Source: an uncultured Bacteroidales bacterium (lineage in GTDB: Bacteria; Bacteroidota; Bacteroidia; Bacteroidales; Marinilabiliaceae). From it: a DNA stretch of 17,225 nt. The stretch spans positions 1 to 17,225 of the forward strand of contig CAKUYZ010000035.1 of assembly GCA_934717675.1 (NCBI GenBank), in the 5' to 3' direction. This document shows, in pieces, positions 7,149 through 13,863 of this stretch. The notes below the pieces were generated by a model, which worked only from the letters and a program-made list of their open reading frames with translations, ran no database searches and had not been told where the DNA came from. Made by a program: the position numbers and the translations under genes. The stretch's first letter is position 1. Every line of letters starts with the position of its first letter.

Positions 7149-7739
7149 TCAATAATAACCTTGGTCTATGAGGTTCACCACGTTCTCCAACGCCTTGTCC
7201 TCTCCATACGGGTCATATTCCGTCTTTAGGTTGGAGCCGAAAACCCTCGCTATGCCCTGCCACCAGAATGCCTTGAAACGCCCCTTGAGCAGGCGTATGA
7301 GGTCGTAGCTTGTGCTGCCCGTCTCGCGGTCCACCAGTTTGATGAGTATGCGTCCTTGGCTGACGGTCAAGTGCTTGAGTTGGTACTCGTATTTCTTGAA
7401 GAGCTCTTTCTCCTTGCGGTCTAGGAATGCCTCGCGCTGCGCCTCTGATGTCATGGTGGCGAGGCTGTCGTTGATTATTTTCAGCTCTTTGGCCACCATC
7501 CGCGCGTAGGGTAGGGCGCGCTTCACGTTATAGACGTAGCGCGTCCACCGCCTCTGTTGTCTTTTGCTCTTGAACCGCATCTTGGCCGTGCATGTCACCT
7601 CGCGCAGGCGCACGTCAGGGATGGTGTCTCCGTTCACCACGTGCGCCCTGGTGAACACGTTGCGAGACTGCGCCGCGGCCCCGTGAGGCCATACCAAGGC
7701 CACTGCGAACAGGAGCGACAATAGGACCAAGGCTCTCAT
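7149..7739 (-). CDS. DUF4294 domain protein, secreted
   Basis: This 196-residue protein resembles the DUF4294 family, found in Bacteroidota, whose function is unknown. It has a signal peptide (MRALVLLSLLFAVALVW, cleavage after AAAQ). The family-like body includes DTIPDVRLREV, a very basic stretch KSKRQQRRWTRYVYNVKRALPYA, and YQLKHLTVSQGRILIKLVDRETGSTSYDLIRLLKGRFKA in shorter segments; the rest is charged and probably helical. The frame is open to 7892, but ATG 7739 was chosen because it gives the signal peptide, avoids a 43-codon overlap with nfo, and follows a strong GAGGGGAGG ribosome-binding site. It lies between nfo and the barrel-protein gene (4-base gap), so a role with the outer-membrane protein is a reasonable inference. 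Confidence 0.8.
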   Translation of the reverse strand: MRALVLLSLLFAVALVWPHGAAAQSRNVFTRAHVVNGDTIPDVRLREVTCTAKMRFKSKRQQRRWTRYVYNVKRALPYARMVAKELKIINDSLATMTSEAQREAFLDRKEKELFKKYEYQLKHLTVSQGRILIKLVDRETGSTSYDLIRLLKGRFKAFWWQGIARVFGSNLKTEYDPYGEDKALENVVNLIDQGYY

Positions 7740-7762
7740 GACGACTGCCTCCCCTCGCCCCG

Positions 7763-8611
7763 TTATTTGCCCTCGGCGAAACTTTTCAGTGTGGCAATCT
7801 CCTGCGGCCATCGGCTCTCGTCCGGAGTCTCCAAGATGAGGGGAATGTTGTCTGTGCGCGGGTCTTGGAGCAGGCGGCGGAATGTGTCCCACCCAATCAG
7901 CCCCTCGCCCAGCGGGGCGTGACGATCCACCTTGGAGCCTGCGGGTTTCTGTGCGTCGTTTATGTGCATGCCGCGCAAGTTCTCTCGGCCTATGAGTTTG
8001 TCAAATTCGTCCCAAAAGGCGGCATAGCCCTCTTCTGAAGAAATGTCATAGCCCGCGGCGAACGTGTGGCAGGTGTCTATGCACACGCCTACGCGGCTCT
8101 TGTCTTGCACGCGGTCCATTATGTGCGCGATGTGCCACAGGGCGAAGCCCATGTTGGAGCCTTGCCCCGCCGTGTTTTCAATGACGGCCATCACGCCTTC
8201 CGTCTCACTCAGCACAATGTTGAGGCTCTCGGCAATGAGGTCTAGGCACACCTCCGGCTCCACCTCTTTCAAGTGGCTGCCGGGGTGGAGGTTGAGCATG
8301 GTCAGGCCCAGGGTGTGGCATCGCCGCGCCTCGTGGATGAATGAGTTGACAGATTTCAGCCTCTTCTCCGCGTCGGGGTTGCCAAGGTTGATCAGGTAAC
8401 TGTCATGCGGCAATATTTGCGCCGGGGTGTAGCCCAGTTCGGCGCAGTTTTTCTTGAAGTCCTCAATCTCGAAGGCCTCCATGTCTTTCGCGAGCCATTG
8501 TCTTTGGTTTTTAGTGAAAAGTGCGAAAGCTGTGGCTCCGATGGCGTGAGCGTTGAGTGGCGCGTTTTGCACCCCCCCGCTTGCGCTGACGTGTGCTCCA
8601 ATGTATTTCAT
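7763..8611 (-). CDS. nfo: Deoxyribonuclease IV (endonuclease IV), AP endonuclease
   Basis: Endonuclease IV cuts the DNA backbone 5' to abasic sites and removes blocked 3' ends in base excision repair. The 282-residue protein matches the E. coli enzyme so closely that all nine zinc ligands fall on the same residue numbers: H69, H109, E145, D179, H182, H216, D229, H231 and E261. Typical segments include MKYIGAHVSASGG, IENTAGQGSNMG, VCIDTCHTFAAGYD and GMHINDAQKPAGSKVDRH. The length is normal and no defect is seen. It is the first gene of a four-gene minus-strand run (nfo, DUF4294, barrel protein, sdaA). Its promoter region carries a perfect dyad (8630-8660) over the -7 element, suggesting control by a DNA-binding regulator. 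Confidence 0.97.
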   Translation of the reverse strand: MKYIGAHVSASGGVQNAPLNAHAIGATAFALFTKNQRQWLAKDMEAFEIEDFKKNCAELGYTPAQILPHDSYLINLGNPDAEKRLKSVNSFIHEARRCHTLGLTMLNLHPGSHLKEVEPEVCLDLIAESLNIVLSETEGVMAVIENTAGQGSNMGFALWHIAHIMDRVQDKSRVGVCIDTCHTFAAGYDISSEEGYAAFWDEFDKLIGRENLRGMHINDAQKPAGSKVDRHAPLGEGLIGWDTFRRLLQDPRTDNIPLILETPDESRWPQEIATLKSFAEGK

Positions 8612-8629
8612 GTCGTCTTCTTGTCCTTA

Positions 8630-8660
8630 AATATAATCATTCAAAGATAGTGATTATATT
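8630..8660. promoter_or_regulatory. Perfect 10-bp dyad over the nfo promoter
   Basis: AATATAATCA (8630-8639) and TGATTATATT (8651-8660) are exact reverse complements separated by 11 bases. The -7 element lies wholly inside the spacer. The position suggests an operator at which a dimeric repressor would block RNA polymerase. The regulator is unknown; the 21-base centre-to-centre spacing of the arms does not fit a classic Fur box. Confidence 0.5.
8642..8649 (-). promoter_or_regulatory. -7 element of the nfo promoter
   Basis: On the minus strand TATCTTTG fits TAnnTTTG, 30 bases before the nfo ATG at 8611. No TTG is present at the expected distance upstream, so recognition may be weak or activator-dependent. 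Confidence 0.55.
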
Positions 8661-8924
8661 GTGACTGCGTCTTGCTTTTTCGTCCAAACCAACGTGTGGT
8701 GTCCGTCATAAGAATTATGGTGCGCATTTTGCACAAAACGTGTTGGCCTCGCCACCTATGGCGTTGATGGACGTCAAAATAAAATCAAGGTCAGACTGCC
8801 GTGCATTGCAAACCGCTGTTGCGTCTTGTGCTGATAAAATGTCACTTTTAATGTCTGAATGTCAGCATTTATCATCTTTTTTGTCTCAAAACGGGCAAAA
8901 TAATACAAATGTAGCGTCGCGATA

Positions 8925-8955
8925 TTCGTTCTATATTCTTATTTGGCTAAATTTG
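8925..8955 (+). promoter_or_regulatory. nhaA promoter
   Basis: TTCG (8925-8928, close to TTTG) and TAAATTTG (8948-8955) are 19 bases apart, a good match to the Bacteroidota promoter pattern. The expected start near 8960 leaves a leader of about 27 bases containing AAAGAAGAAAG before the ATG at 8987. Confidence 0.6.
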
Positions 8956-8986
8956 CCCATCGGTATAGACAACACAAAGAAGAAAG

Positions 8987-10321
8987 ATGATGAAAAACTA
9001 CAAGGATCGTATAAGCACCAAGGTGGTGATGCCAATCCAGCACTTCATGCGCCAAGAGAAGGCCGGTGGCATAGTGCTTGGCATCTCTGTCATTTTGGCC
9101 TTGTTTTTGGCCAACTCGCCGTGGCGCAATGAATATTTCCATTTCTTTGAGCAGCATTTTGGTTTCTTGGCTGGCGGGACTGAATATTTCAATTTCAGCA
9201 TAGAGCATTGGATCAACGACGGCCTCATGTCACTCTTTTTCTTTGTGGTGGGGCTGGAGCTGAAGCGCGAGTTCATAAGTGGCGAGTTGCGCGAGCCGCG
9301 TAAGGTGCTGCTGCCCGTTGGCGCGGCCCTGTTCGGCATGGTGGTGCCGTCGGCCATATATCTGGCTTTCAACCACGGCACGCCCGCCGCGGGCGGTTGG
9401 GGCATTCCCATGGCCACAGACATTGCTTTCGCCTTGGCTGTGATTTATATGCTCGGCTCGCGGGTGCCGCTGCCCGTCAAGGTGTTTCTGACCACTCTGG
9501 CCATTGTTGATGACATAGGCTCCGTGCTTGTCATAGCTTTTTTCTACACCTCAAACATCTCTTTCGCCGATCTTGCGGCGGGTTTCGGTTTCTTGGCTTT
9601 CATGTTCGCGGCCAATAAGTTGGGTGTGAAGAACATCTGGTTCTACGCCATCGTGGCCATTGCCGGCGTGTGGGCGTCGTTCCTCATGTCGGGCATCCAC
9701 GCCACCATATCTGCCGTCTTGGCTGCGTTCATGATTCCGGCGGACGCTGCCGTGTCGGAGGTCGGTTTTGTGGAGCGCGTGCGTCTTCACGTCAACAATT
9801 TTGAGGCGGCGCGGCGCAACGCATTCCCCACGCTGGAGGAGGAGCAGGTGGAGATTGTCCGCTCGGTCGGCAAATACGCCCACATGGCCGTGCCGCCGCT
9901 CCAGAGGCTTGAGCATTCGCTCCACCCTTTTGTCTCTTTTGTCATTATGCCTATATTTGCCTTGGGCAACGCGGGCGTGTCTTTTGTGGGAATGGATGTG
10001 TCTGAGGTGCTTGACGGCGGCGTGGCGCTAGGCGTCATGCTAGGCTTGCTGCTCGGCAAGCCCATTGGCGTGGTGCTGTCGGTTCTCCTCCTCTCCCGCT
10101 TGGGCGTTGGCAAGATGCCGGCCGGCATGACCACGCGCCATCTTGTTGGCGTAGGTTTCTTGGCCTCGATAGGTTTCACCATGTCAATGTTTGTCACCAC
10201 GTTGGCGTTTACTGACAGTTTGCACCACATCCAGGCCAAGGTGGGCATCTTTGCGGCCTCCATCTTGGGCGGCGTCATTGGCTATTTGCTGCTGCGCAGC
10301 TGCGAGAAGGTGGCGGACTAG
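8987..10321 (+). CDS. nhaA: Na+/H+ antiporter NhaA
   Basis: NhaA is an inner-membrane antiporter that expels Na+ (or Li+) in exchange for two protons, giving sodium tolerance and pH control. The 444-residue protein has about 12 membrane segments. Key residues are present: D145 in ATDIAFALA (E. coli D133), the ion-binding pair D175-D176 in LAIVDDIGSVLVIAFFY (E. coli D163/D164), and K358 in LLGKPIGVVL (E. coli K300). The hydrophilic insert around residues 255-300 (VERVRLHVNNFEAARRN...) makes it longer than the E. coli protein. Two ATGs stand in tandem at 8987 and 8990; either could be used. The araC-type gene begins 52 bases downstream without an evident promoter, so cotranscription is possible. 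Confidence 0.96.
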   Translation: MMKNYKDRISTKVVMPIQHFMRQEKAGGIVLGISVILALFLANSPWRNEYFHFFEQHFGFLAGGTEYFNFSIEHWINDGLMSLFFFVVGLELKREFISGELREPRKVLLPVGAALFGMVVPSAIYLAFNHGTPAAGGWGIPMATDIAFALAVIYMLGSRVPLPVKVFLTTLAIVDDIGSVLVIAFFYTSNISFADLAAGFGFLAFMFAANKLGVKNIWFYAIVAIAGVWASFLMSGIHATISAVLAAFMIPADAAVSEVGFVERVRLHVNNFEAARRNAFPTLEEEQVEIVRSVGKYAHMAVPPLQRLEHSLHPFVSFVIMPIFALGNAGVSFVGMDVSEVLDGGVALGVMLGLLLGKPIGVVLSVLLLSRLGVGKMPAGMTTRHLVGVGFLASIGFTMSMFVTTLAFTDSLHHIQAKVGIFAASILGGVIGYLLLRSCEKVAD

Positions 10322-10373
10322 GCTGAGTGTCTGTGCGTTGCCCTGTGAAAAATGACAAAATGAGCAGTGTTTT

Positions 10374-11273
10374 ATGAATGTTATAGACGCTTCTTCAATA
10401 GGGCAATATGTTGATTACTTCGGGCTTCCGCACTCTCCCGACCCGCTCGTGTCTGTGGTGCGATTTGGGCAACGTATGGCGCACACCGAGGGCTATTCCA
10501 TGAACTTTGGTTTCTACACCATCTTCCTGAAAAACAATAAGGGATGTGTGGTGAACTATGGGCGTACGGAATATGACTATGATGAGGGTTCAATTGTCAG
10601 TTTCGCACCTGGGCAGACGGTCTCCTTCGCCTCGGTGAACGGCGTCACGCCGAGTTCCGTCGGCCTCCTTTTCCACCCCGACTTGCTTAATGGCACGCAA
10701 CTGGGCAGCCGGATGGGTGAGTATGGTTTTTTCTCATATTCGAGCGCGGAGGCTCTGCACCCGTCGGCAGAGGAGAGGGTGGCCATTGAGGAATGCATTG
10801 GCCGCGTGGAGCAGGAGTTGGCCCATGAGCCTGACAGACTGTCGCGCCGGCTGATTGTGGCGCATATCGAGGTCTTGCTCAACTATTGCCTCCGATTCTA
10901 CGAGAGGCAGTTTGACAGTCGCAAGAGCCTCAATCACGATGCCGTGGCCAAATTTGAGACGTTGCTCGACGGCTACTTCTCAGACGGGATGGCCGAGCGC
11001 GAGGGGCTGCCGACGGTGGGTTATTTCGCGGACAAGATATGCCTCACGCCCAACTATTTCGGCGATATGGTGAAGCGCGAGACTGGCCTCAACCCCAAAG
11101 AATTGATCAACCGCAAGGTTGTTTCGCTGGCCAAGAGCCGCATCGTGGCCCCGAACGCCACGGTCAAGGAGACGGCCTTCTCGCTAGGGTTCCAATATCC
11201 GCAGCACTTTGTGCGTTTTTTTAAGAAGGAGACGGGTCTGACGCCGTCAGAATACGTCCGCTCGGTGGGCTGA
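10374..11273 (+). CDS. AraC-family transcriptional regulator
   Basis: This 299-residue protein has an N-terminal sensing domain (about residues 20-170, cupin-like, with strands such as YTIFLKNNKGCVVNYGRTEY and SIVSFAPGQTVSF). A C-terminal AraC/XylS DNA-binding domain follows (about 195-298). The latter shows both helix-turn-helix units: YFADKICLTPNYFGDMVKRE with TGLNPKELI, and VKETAFSLGFQYPQHFVRFF with KKETGLTPSEYV. The sensed molecule and the target genes cannot be told from the sequence. It sits between nhaA (52-base gap) and the Fur-family gene (19-base gap), all on the plus strand, so nhaA, the metal-ATPase gene or the regulator genes themselves are candidate targets by position only. Confidence 0.92.
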   Translation: MNVIDASSIGQYVDYFGLPHSPDPLVSVVRFGQRMAHTEGYSMNFGFYTIFLKNNKGCVVNYGRTEYDYDEGSIVSFAPGQTVSFASVNGVTPSSVGLLFHPDLLNGTQLGSRMGEYGFFSYSSAEALHPSAEERVAIEECIGRVEQELAHEPDRLSRRLIVAHIEVLLNYCLRFYERQFDSRKSLNHDAVAKFETLLDGYFSDGMAEREGLPTVGYFADKICLTPNYFGDMVKRETGLNPKELINRKVVSLAKSRIVAPNATVKETAFSLGFQYPQHFVRFFKKETGLTPSEYVRSVG

Positions 11274-11292
11274 CGGCGTTTAAACTTATGAA

Positions 11293-11724
11293 ATGGAGAA
11301 AACGGACATTGCCGGGTTGGCGGCCTCGCTGGAGGCGCATGACATAAGGCCGACGGGCAACAGGCTCTTGGTGGCGCAGGCTCTGTGCGAGGCCGGGCGC
11401 CCTCTGTGTCTGGCGGAGCTTGAGGCCGTGCTGGACACGGTGGACAAGAGCAACATATTCCGCGCTCTCGCGCTTTTCCGCGATAAGCATTTGGTCCACA
11501 CCATTGAAGACGAGTCCGGCTCTCTGCACTATGAGATGTGCGCTAGCCATTCGGAGCAAGACGATGACGACCTTCACGTGCATTTCTACTGCCGCAATTG
11601 TCATCAGATGACTTGCCTGCCGGCTCTCTCGATCCCGCCCATAGAGCTGCCTTGCGGATATGAGGCTGAGGCCACGACATACATTGTCAAAGGTGTCTGC
11701 CCCCAATGCCGCGCCCGGCTATGA
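11293..11724 (+). CDS. Fur-family metal-dependent transcriptional regulator
   Basis: This 143-residue protein is a Fur-superfamily repressor. The N-terminal winged helix includes IRPTGNRLLVAQAL and the recognition helix DKSNIFRALALFRDKHLV, equivalent to the TVYR helix of Fur. The dimerisation half carries HVHFYCRNCHQ (H95, H97, C100, C103) and GVCPQC (C136, C139), the two CxxC pairs of the structural zinc site. Whether it senses iron, zinc or peroxide (Fur, Zur or PerR) cannot be decided, though its convergent neighbour is a Zn/Cd-type exporter. The acidic run EQDDDD (88-93) before the histidines is unusual. It begins 19 bases after the araC-type gene and is followed by a strong terminator. 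Confidence 0.9.
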   Translation: MEKTDIAGLAASLEAHDIRPTGNRLLVAQALCEAGRPLCLAELEAVLDTVDKSNIFRALALFRDKHLVHTIEDESGSLHYEMCASHSEQDDDDLHVHFYCRNCHQMTCLPALSIPPIELPCGYEAEATTYIVKGVCPQCRARL

Positions 11725-11742
11725 ACGGCAGGCCGAAAGCAG

Positions 11743-11789
11743 AAAAGCCTCGCCCCGTGACAATGATTCCGTCACGGGGCGAGGCTTTT
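11743..11789. terminator. Bidirectional intrinsic terminator between the Fur-family gene and the metal ATPase gene
   Basis: A perfect 19-bp stem, AAAAGCCTCGCCCCGTGAC (11743-11761) and its exact complement (11771-11789), encloses a 9-base loop. The GC-rich core is flanked by A residues on the left and T residues on the right, so it can end transcription from both convergent genes. Confidence 0.92.
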
Positions 11790-11801
11790 TCCGGAGTCTT
11801 C

Positions 11802-13679
11802 TTATTTTACTTTCAAGGCTCTCATCGCGTTCAGCACGGCCAAGACCGTCACCCCGACATCGGCAAAGACGGCCATCCACATGCCGGCCACGCCCACAGC
11901 TGCCAACAGCAGCACCGCCACTTTCACGCCAATGGCGAATGCCACGTTCTGCCGAGCTATGCCAATGACACGTCTGGCAATGTTGATGGCCGTGGCCACC
12001 TTAGAAGGTTTGTCATCCATCAAGACTACGTCTGCGGCCTCAATGGCAGCGTCAGATCCCATGGCACCCATAGCAATGCCCACGTCGGCGCGCGCAAGGA
12101 CGGGCGCGTCATTTATTCCGTCACCCACAAAGGCCAGTGTGCTGTCTCCCTTGCGCTCCGCCAAGAGTCTCTCCACGTGGCTCACTTTGTCTGCGGGCAG
12201 CAGGGCCGCGTGCCACTCGTCTAGCCCAATGCTCCGTGCCACCTTGTCCGCCACGGCTTGGCGGTCTCCCGTCAGCATCACCGTGTGGCTCACGCCTGCG
12301 GCGTGCAGCGCCTCTATGGCTGCCGCGGCGTCGGCCTTCACTTTGTCTTCCACCACCACGTGCCCTGCGTAGGCGCCATCTATGGCCACATGGACCACCG
12401 TGCCCGTGTGATTGTGGGCAGTCATTTTCGCACCCACGCTCTCCATCAGGCGCGTGTTGCCCACGGCGACCTCTCTGCCGTTGACTTTGGCCCTAAGTCC
12501 CAACCCCGCAAGTTCCTCAACGTCTGTCACCTCACATCCGTCATCGAGGTTGGAGTGGGCGGCCACAAGGGCGGCCGCTATGGGGTGGGACGAGAAACGC
12601 TCCACGTGGGCTGCGATGTGCAGCAGTTGCTTCTCATCACATTTGTCTGGACATACCGTTGTGACGGCAAACTGGCCATATGTGAGGGTGCCTGTCTTGT
12701 CAAAGACCACAGTGCCAAGCTTAGCCAGCACGTCCATATAGCTTGAGCCCTTGACCAATATGCCGTTGCGGCTCGCCCCGCCAATGCCGCCGAAAAATGT
12801 GAGAGGCACGGAAATGACGAGGGCGCAGGGGCAAGAGACGACAAGAAACGTCAACGCGCGGCCCAACCACAATGTGAATGCGGCCAAAAACGGCTCCGCT
12901 GAGAAAATGGGCGGCAACAAGGCAAGCCCGAGGGCCAAAAACACCACAATGGGGGTGTAGACCTTGGCAAAGCGTGCAATGAACGTCTCACTATGCGATT
13001 TCCGCTTGTCGGCTTCCTCCACCAGGCGTATGACCTTGGCCGCCGTGGAGTCGGCGTAGGCCTTGTCCACCCTTATGTATAACACTCCGTGTGTGTTGAC
13101 GCAGCCCGACAGAGCTTGGTCGCCCGCGCTCACGTCTCGTGGCTCGCTCTCGCCTGTCAGTGCCACGGTGTTGAGGCTAGAGGAGCCGGAAACCACGGTG
13201 CCGTCGGCGGGGATTTTTTCGCCGGGGCGGACAATGACCACGTCTCCCGCCGACAAGTCCTCGGGGCGCACGTCTTGCTCCGTCTCTCCCACTTGTTTGT
13301 GCGCCAAGGCGGGCTTCAGGTTCACCAAGTGCGAGATGGAGTCTCGACTGCGGCCCTCGGCATACTCTTCAAAAAGCTCGCCCACCTTAAAGAAGAGCAT
13401 CACAAAGACGGCCTCAGCCATCTCGCACTCTCCGCCTGGCAAGAAGCCTATGCCCAACGCGCCCAGAGTGGCCACCGTCATGAGGAAATCTTCGTTAAAG
13501 AGATTCCCTTTGCAGGCGTTCTCCACAGCCTCTGTCAGCACCTCATGGCCCACAACAAGATATGGGGCCAAATATACAAGCAGCAGGCCCCACATGGGCA
13601 AGTCCGCCATATGCTCCACGATGGTCGCCACAATGAGCAGGACTGCCGCCACGCATATTTCCAAGATGTCCTTTTTCAT
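11802..13679 (-). CDS. P1B-type Zn2+/Cd2+/Pb2+-exporting ATPase (ZntA/CadA-like)
   Basis: This inner-membrane ATPase exports divalent soft metals from the cytoplasm. The 625 residues show the actuator TGES (175-178), the membrane metal site SCPCALVIS (C283, C285), the phosphorylation site DKTGTLT (D327), the nucleotide-domain SSHPIA (H365) and GDGIND (519-524). K586 and D607 in the last membrane segments (GVKVAVL, FADVGVTVLAVLNA) are the pair expected of the P1B-2 (Zn/Cd) group rather than copper pumps. There is no N-terminal heavy-metal-associated domain with CxxC: the first membrane segment starts at residue 6. It converges on a Fur-family gene, which may control it. A -7 element and a small dyad lie upstream. 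Confidence 0.94.
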   Translation of the reverse strand: MKKDILEICVAAVLLIVATIVEHMADLPMWGLLLVYLAPYLVVGHEVLTEAVENACKGNLFNEDFLMTVATLGALGIGFLPGGECEMAEAVFVMLFFKVGELFEEYAEGRSRDSISHLVNLKPALAHKQVGETEQDVRPEDLSAGDVVIVRPGEKIPADGTVVSGSSSLNTVALTGESEPRDVSAGDQALSGCVNTHGVLYIRVDKAYADSTAAKVIRLVEEADKRKSHSETFIARFAKVYTPIVVFLALGLALLPPIFSAEPFLAAFTLWLGRALTFLVVSCPCALVISVPLTFFGGIGGASRNGILVKGSSYMDVLAKLGTVVFDKTGTLTYGQFAVTTVCPDKCDEKQLLHIAAHVERFSSHPIAAALVAAHSNLDDGCEVTDVEELAGLGLRAKVNGREVAVGNTRLMESVGAKMTAHNHTGTVVHVAIDGAYAGHVVVEDKVKADAAAAIEALHAAGVSHTVMLTGDRQAVADKVARSIGLDEWHAALLPADKVSHVERLLAERKGDSTLAFVGDGINDAPVLARADVGIAMGAMGSDAAIEAADVVLMDDKPSKVATAINIARRVIGIARQNVAFAIGVKVAVLLLAAVGVAGMWMAVFADVGVTVLAVLNAMRALKVK

Positions 13680-13725
13680 CTTCCTCTCTTTTTATTTTCT
13701 GACGCAAATGTCGGCAACGTGCGGC

Positions 13726-13738
13726 GCAACTTGGTTGC
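13726..13738. promoter_or_regulatory. Candidate operator GCAAC-N3-GTTGC at the metal ATPase promoter
   Basis: A perfect 5-bp dyad adjoins the -7 element on its downstream side, sharing base 13738, and covers the expected transcript start of the metal ATPase gene. A repressor bound here would block transcription. The arms are short, so the site is only a candidate. Confidence 0.3.
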
Positions 13739-13745
13739 AAAAGTA
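13738..13745 (-). promoter_or_regulatory. -7 element of the metal ATPase promoter
   Basis: On the minus strand TACTTTTG fits TAnnTTTG, about 60 bases before the ATG at 13679. No TTG is present 19-21 bases upstream; that stretch is occupied by the terminator of the preceding gene. The start codon itself follows a good AGAGAGGAAG ribosome-binding site. Confidence 0.5.
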
Positions 13746-13753
13746 TGGACAAG

Positions 13754-13796
13754 AAAAAAGACAGGCGCGCATGGCCATAAGCCACGCACGCCTGTC
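13754..13796 (-). terminator. Intrinsic terminator after the GH97 gene
   Basis: The minus strand forms a 16-pair hairpin with two mismatches and a 5-base loop (13760-13796), followed by six T residues (13754-13759). It ends the susAB-like transcript about 70 bases after the stop codon. It lies immediately upstream of the -7 element of the next minus-strand gene, thus separating the two units. Confidence 0.82.
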
Positions 13797-13863
13797 GGCA
13801 CTCATCTTCCGTCTCTTTTGGGTGACGGGAACTCAAATAAACTGTGCTTTCAGCGCCGGCGTG

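Larger units (their letters stand above)
8612..8986. other. Divergent intergenic region between nfo and nhaA
   Basis: This 375-base gap holds the nfo promoter and dyad at its left end and the nhaA promoter at its right end. The middle (about 8665-8900) has no convincing gene, tRNA or terminator. It contains three AATGTC words (8838, 8850, 8858) and an imperfect pair TGATAAAATG / CATTTATCA, which could be binding sites but are weak. The stretch is more AT-rich than the neighbouring genes. Confidence 0.6.

Noticed and set aside
7740..7892. 51-codon N-terminal extension of the DUF4294 protein
   Set aside because: It overlaps nfo, is Pro/His/Arg-rich shadow sequence, and would bury a good signal peptide and ribosome-binding site.
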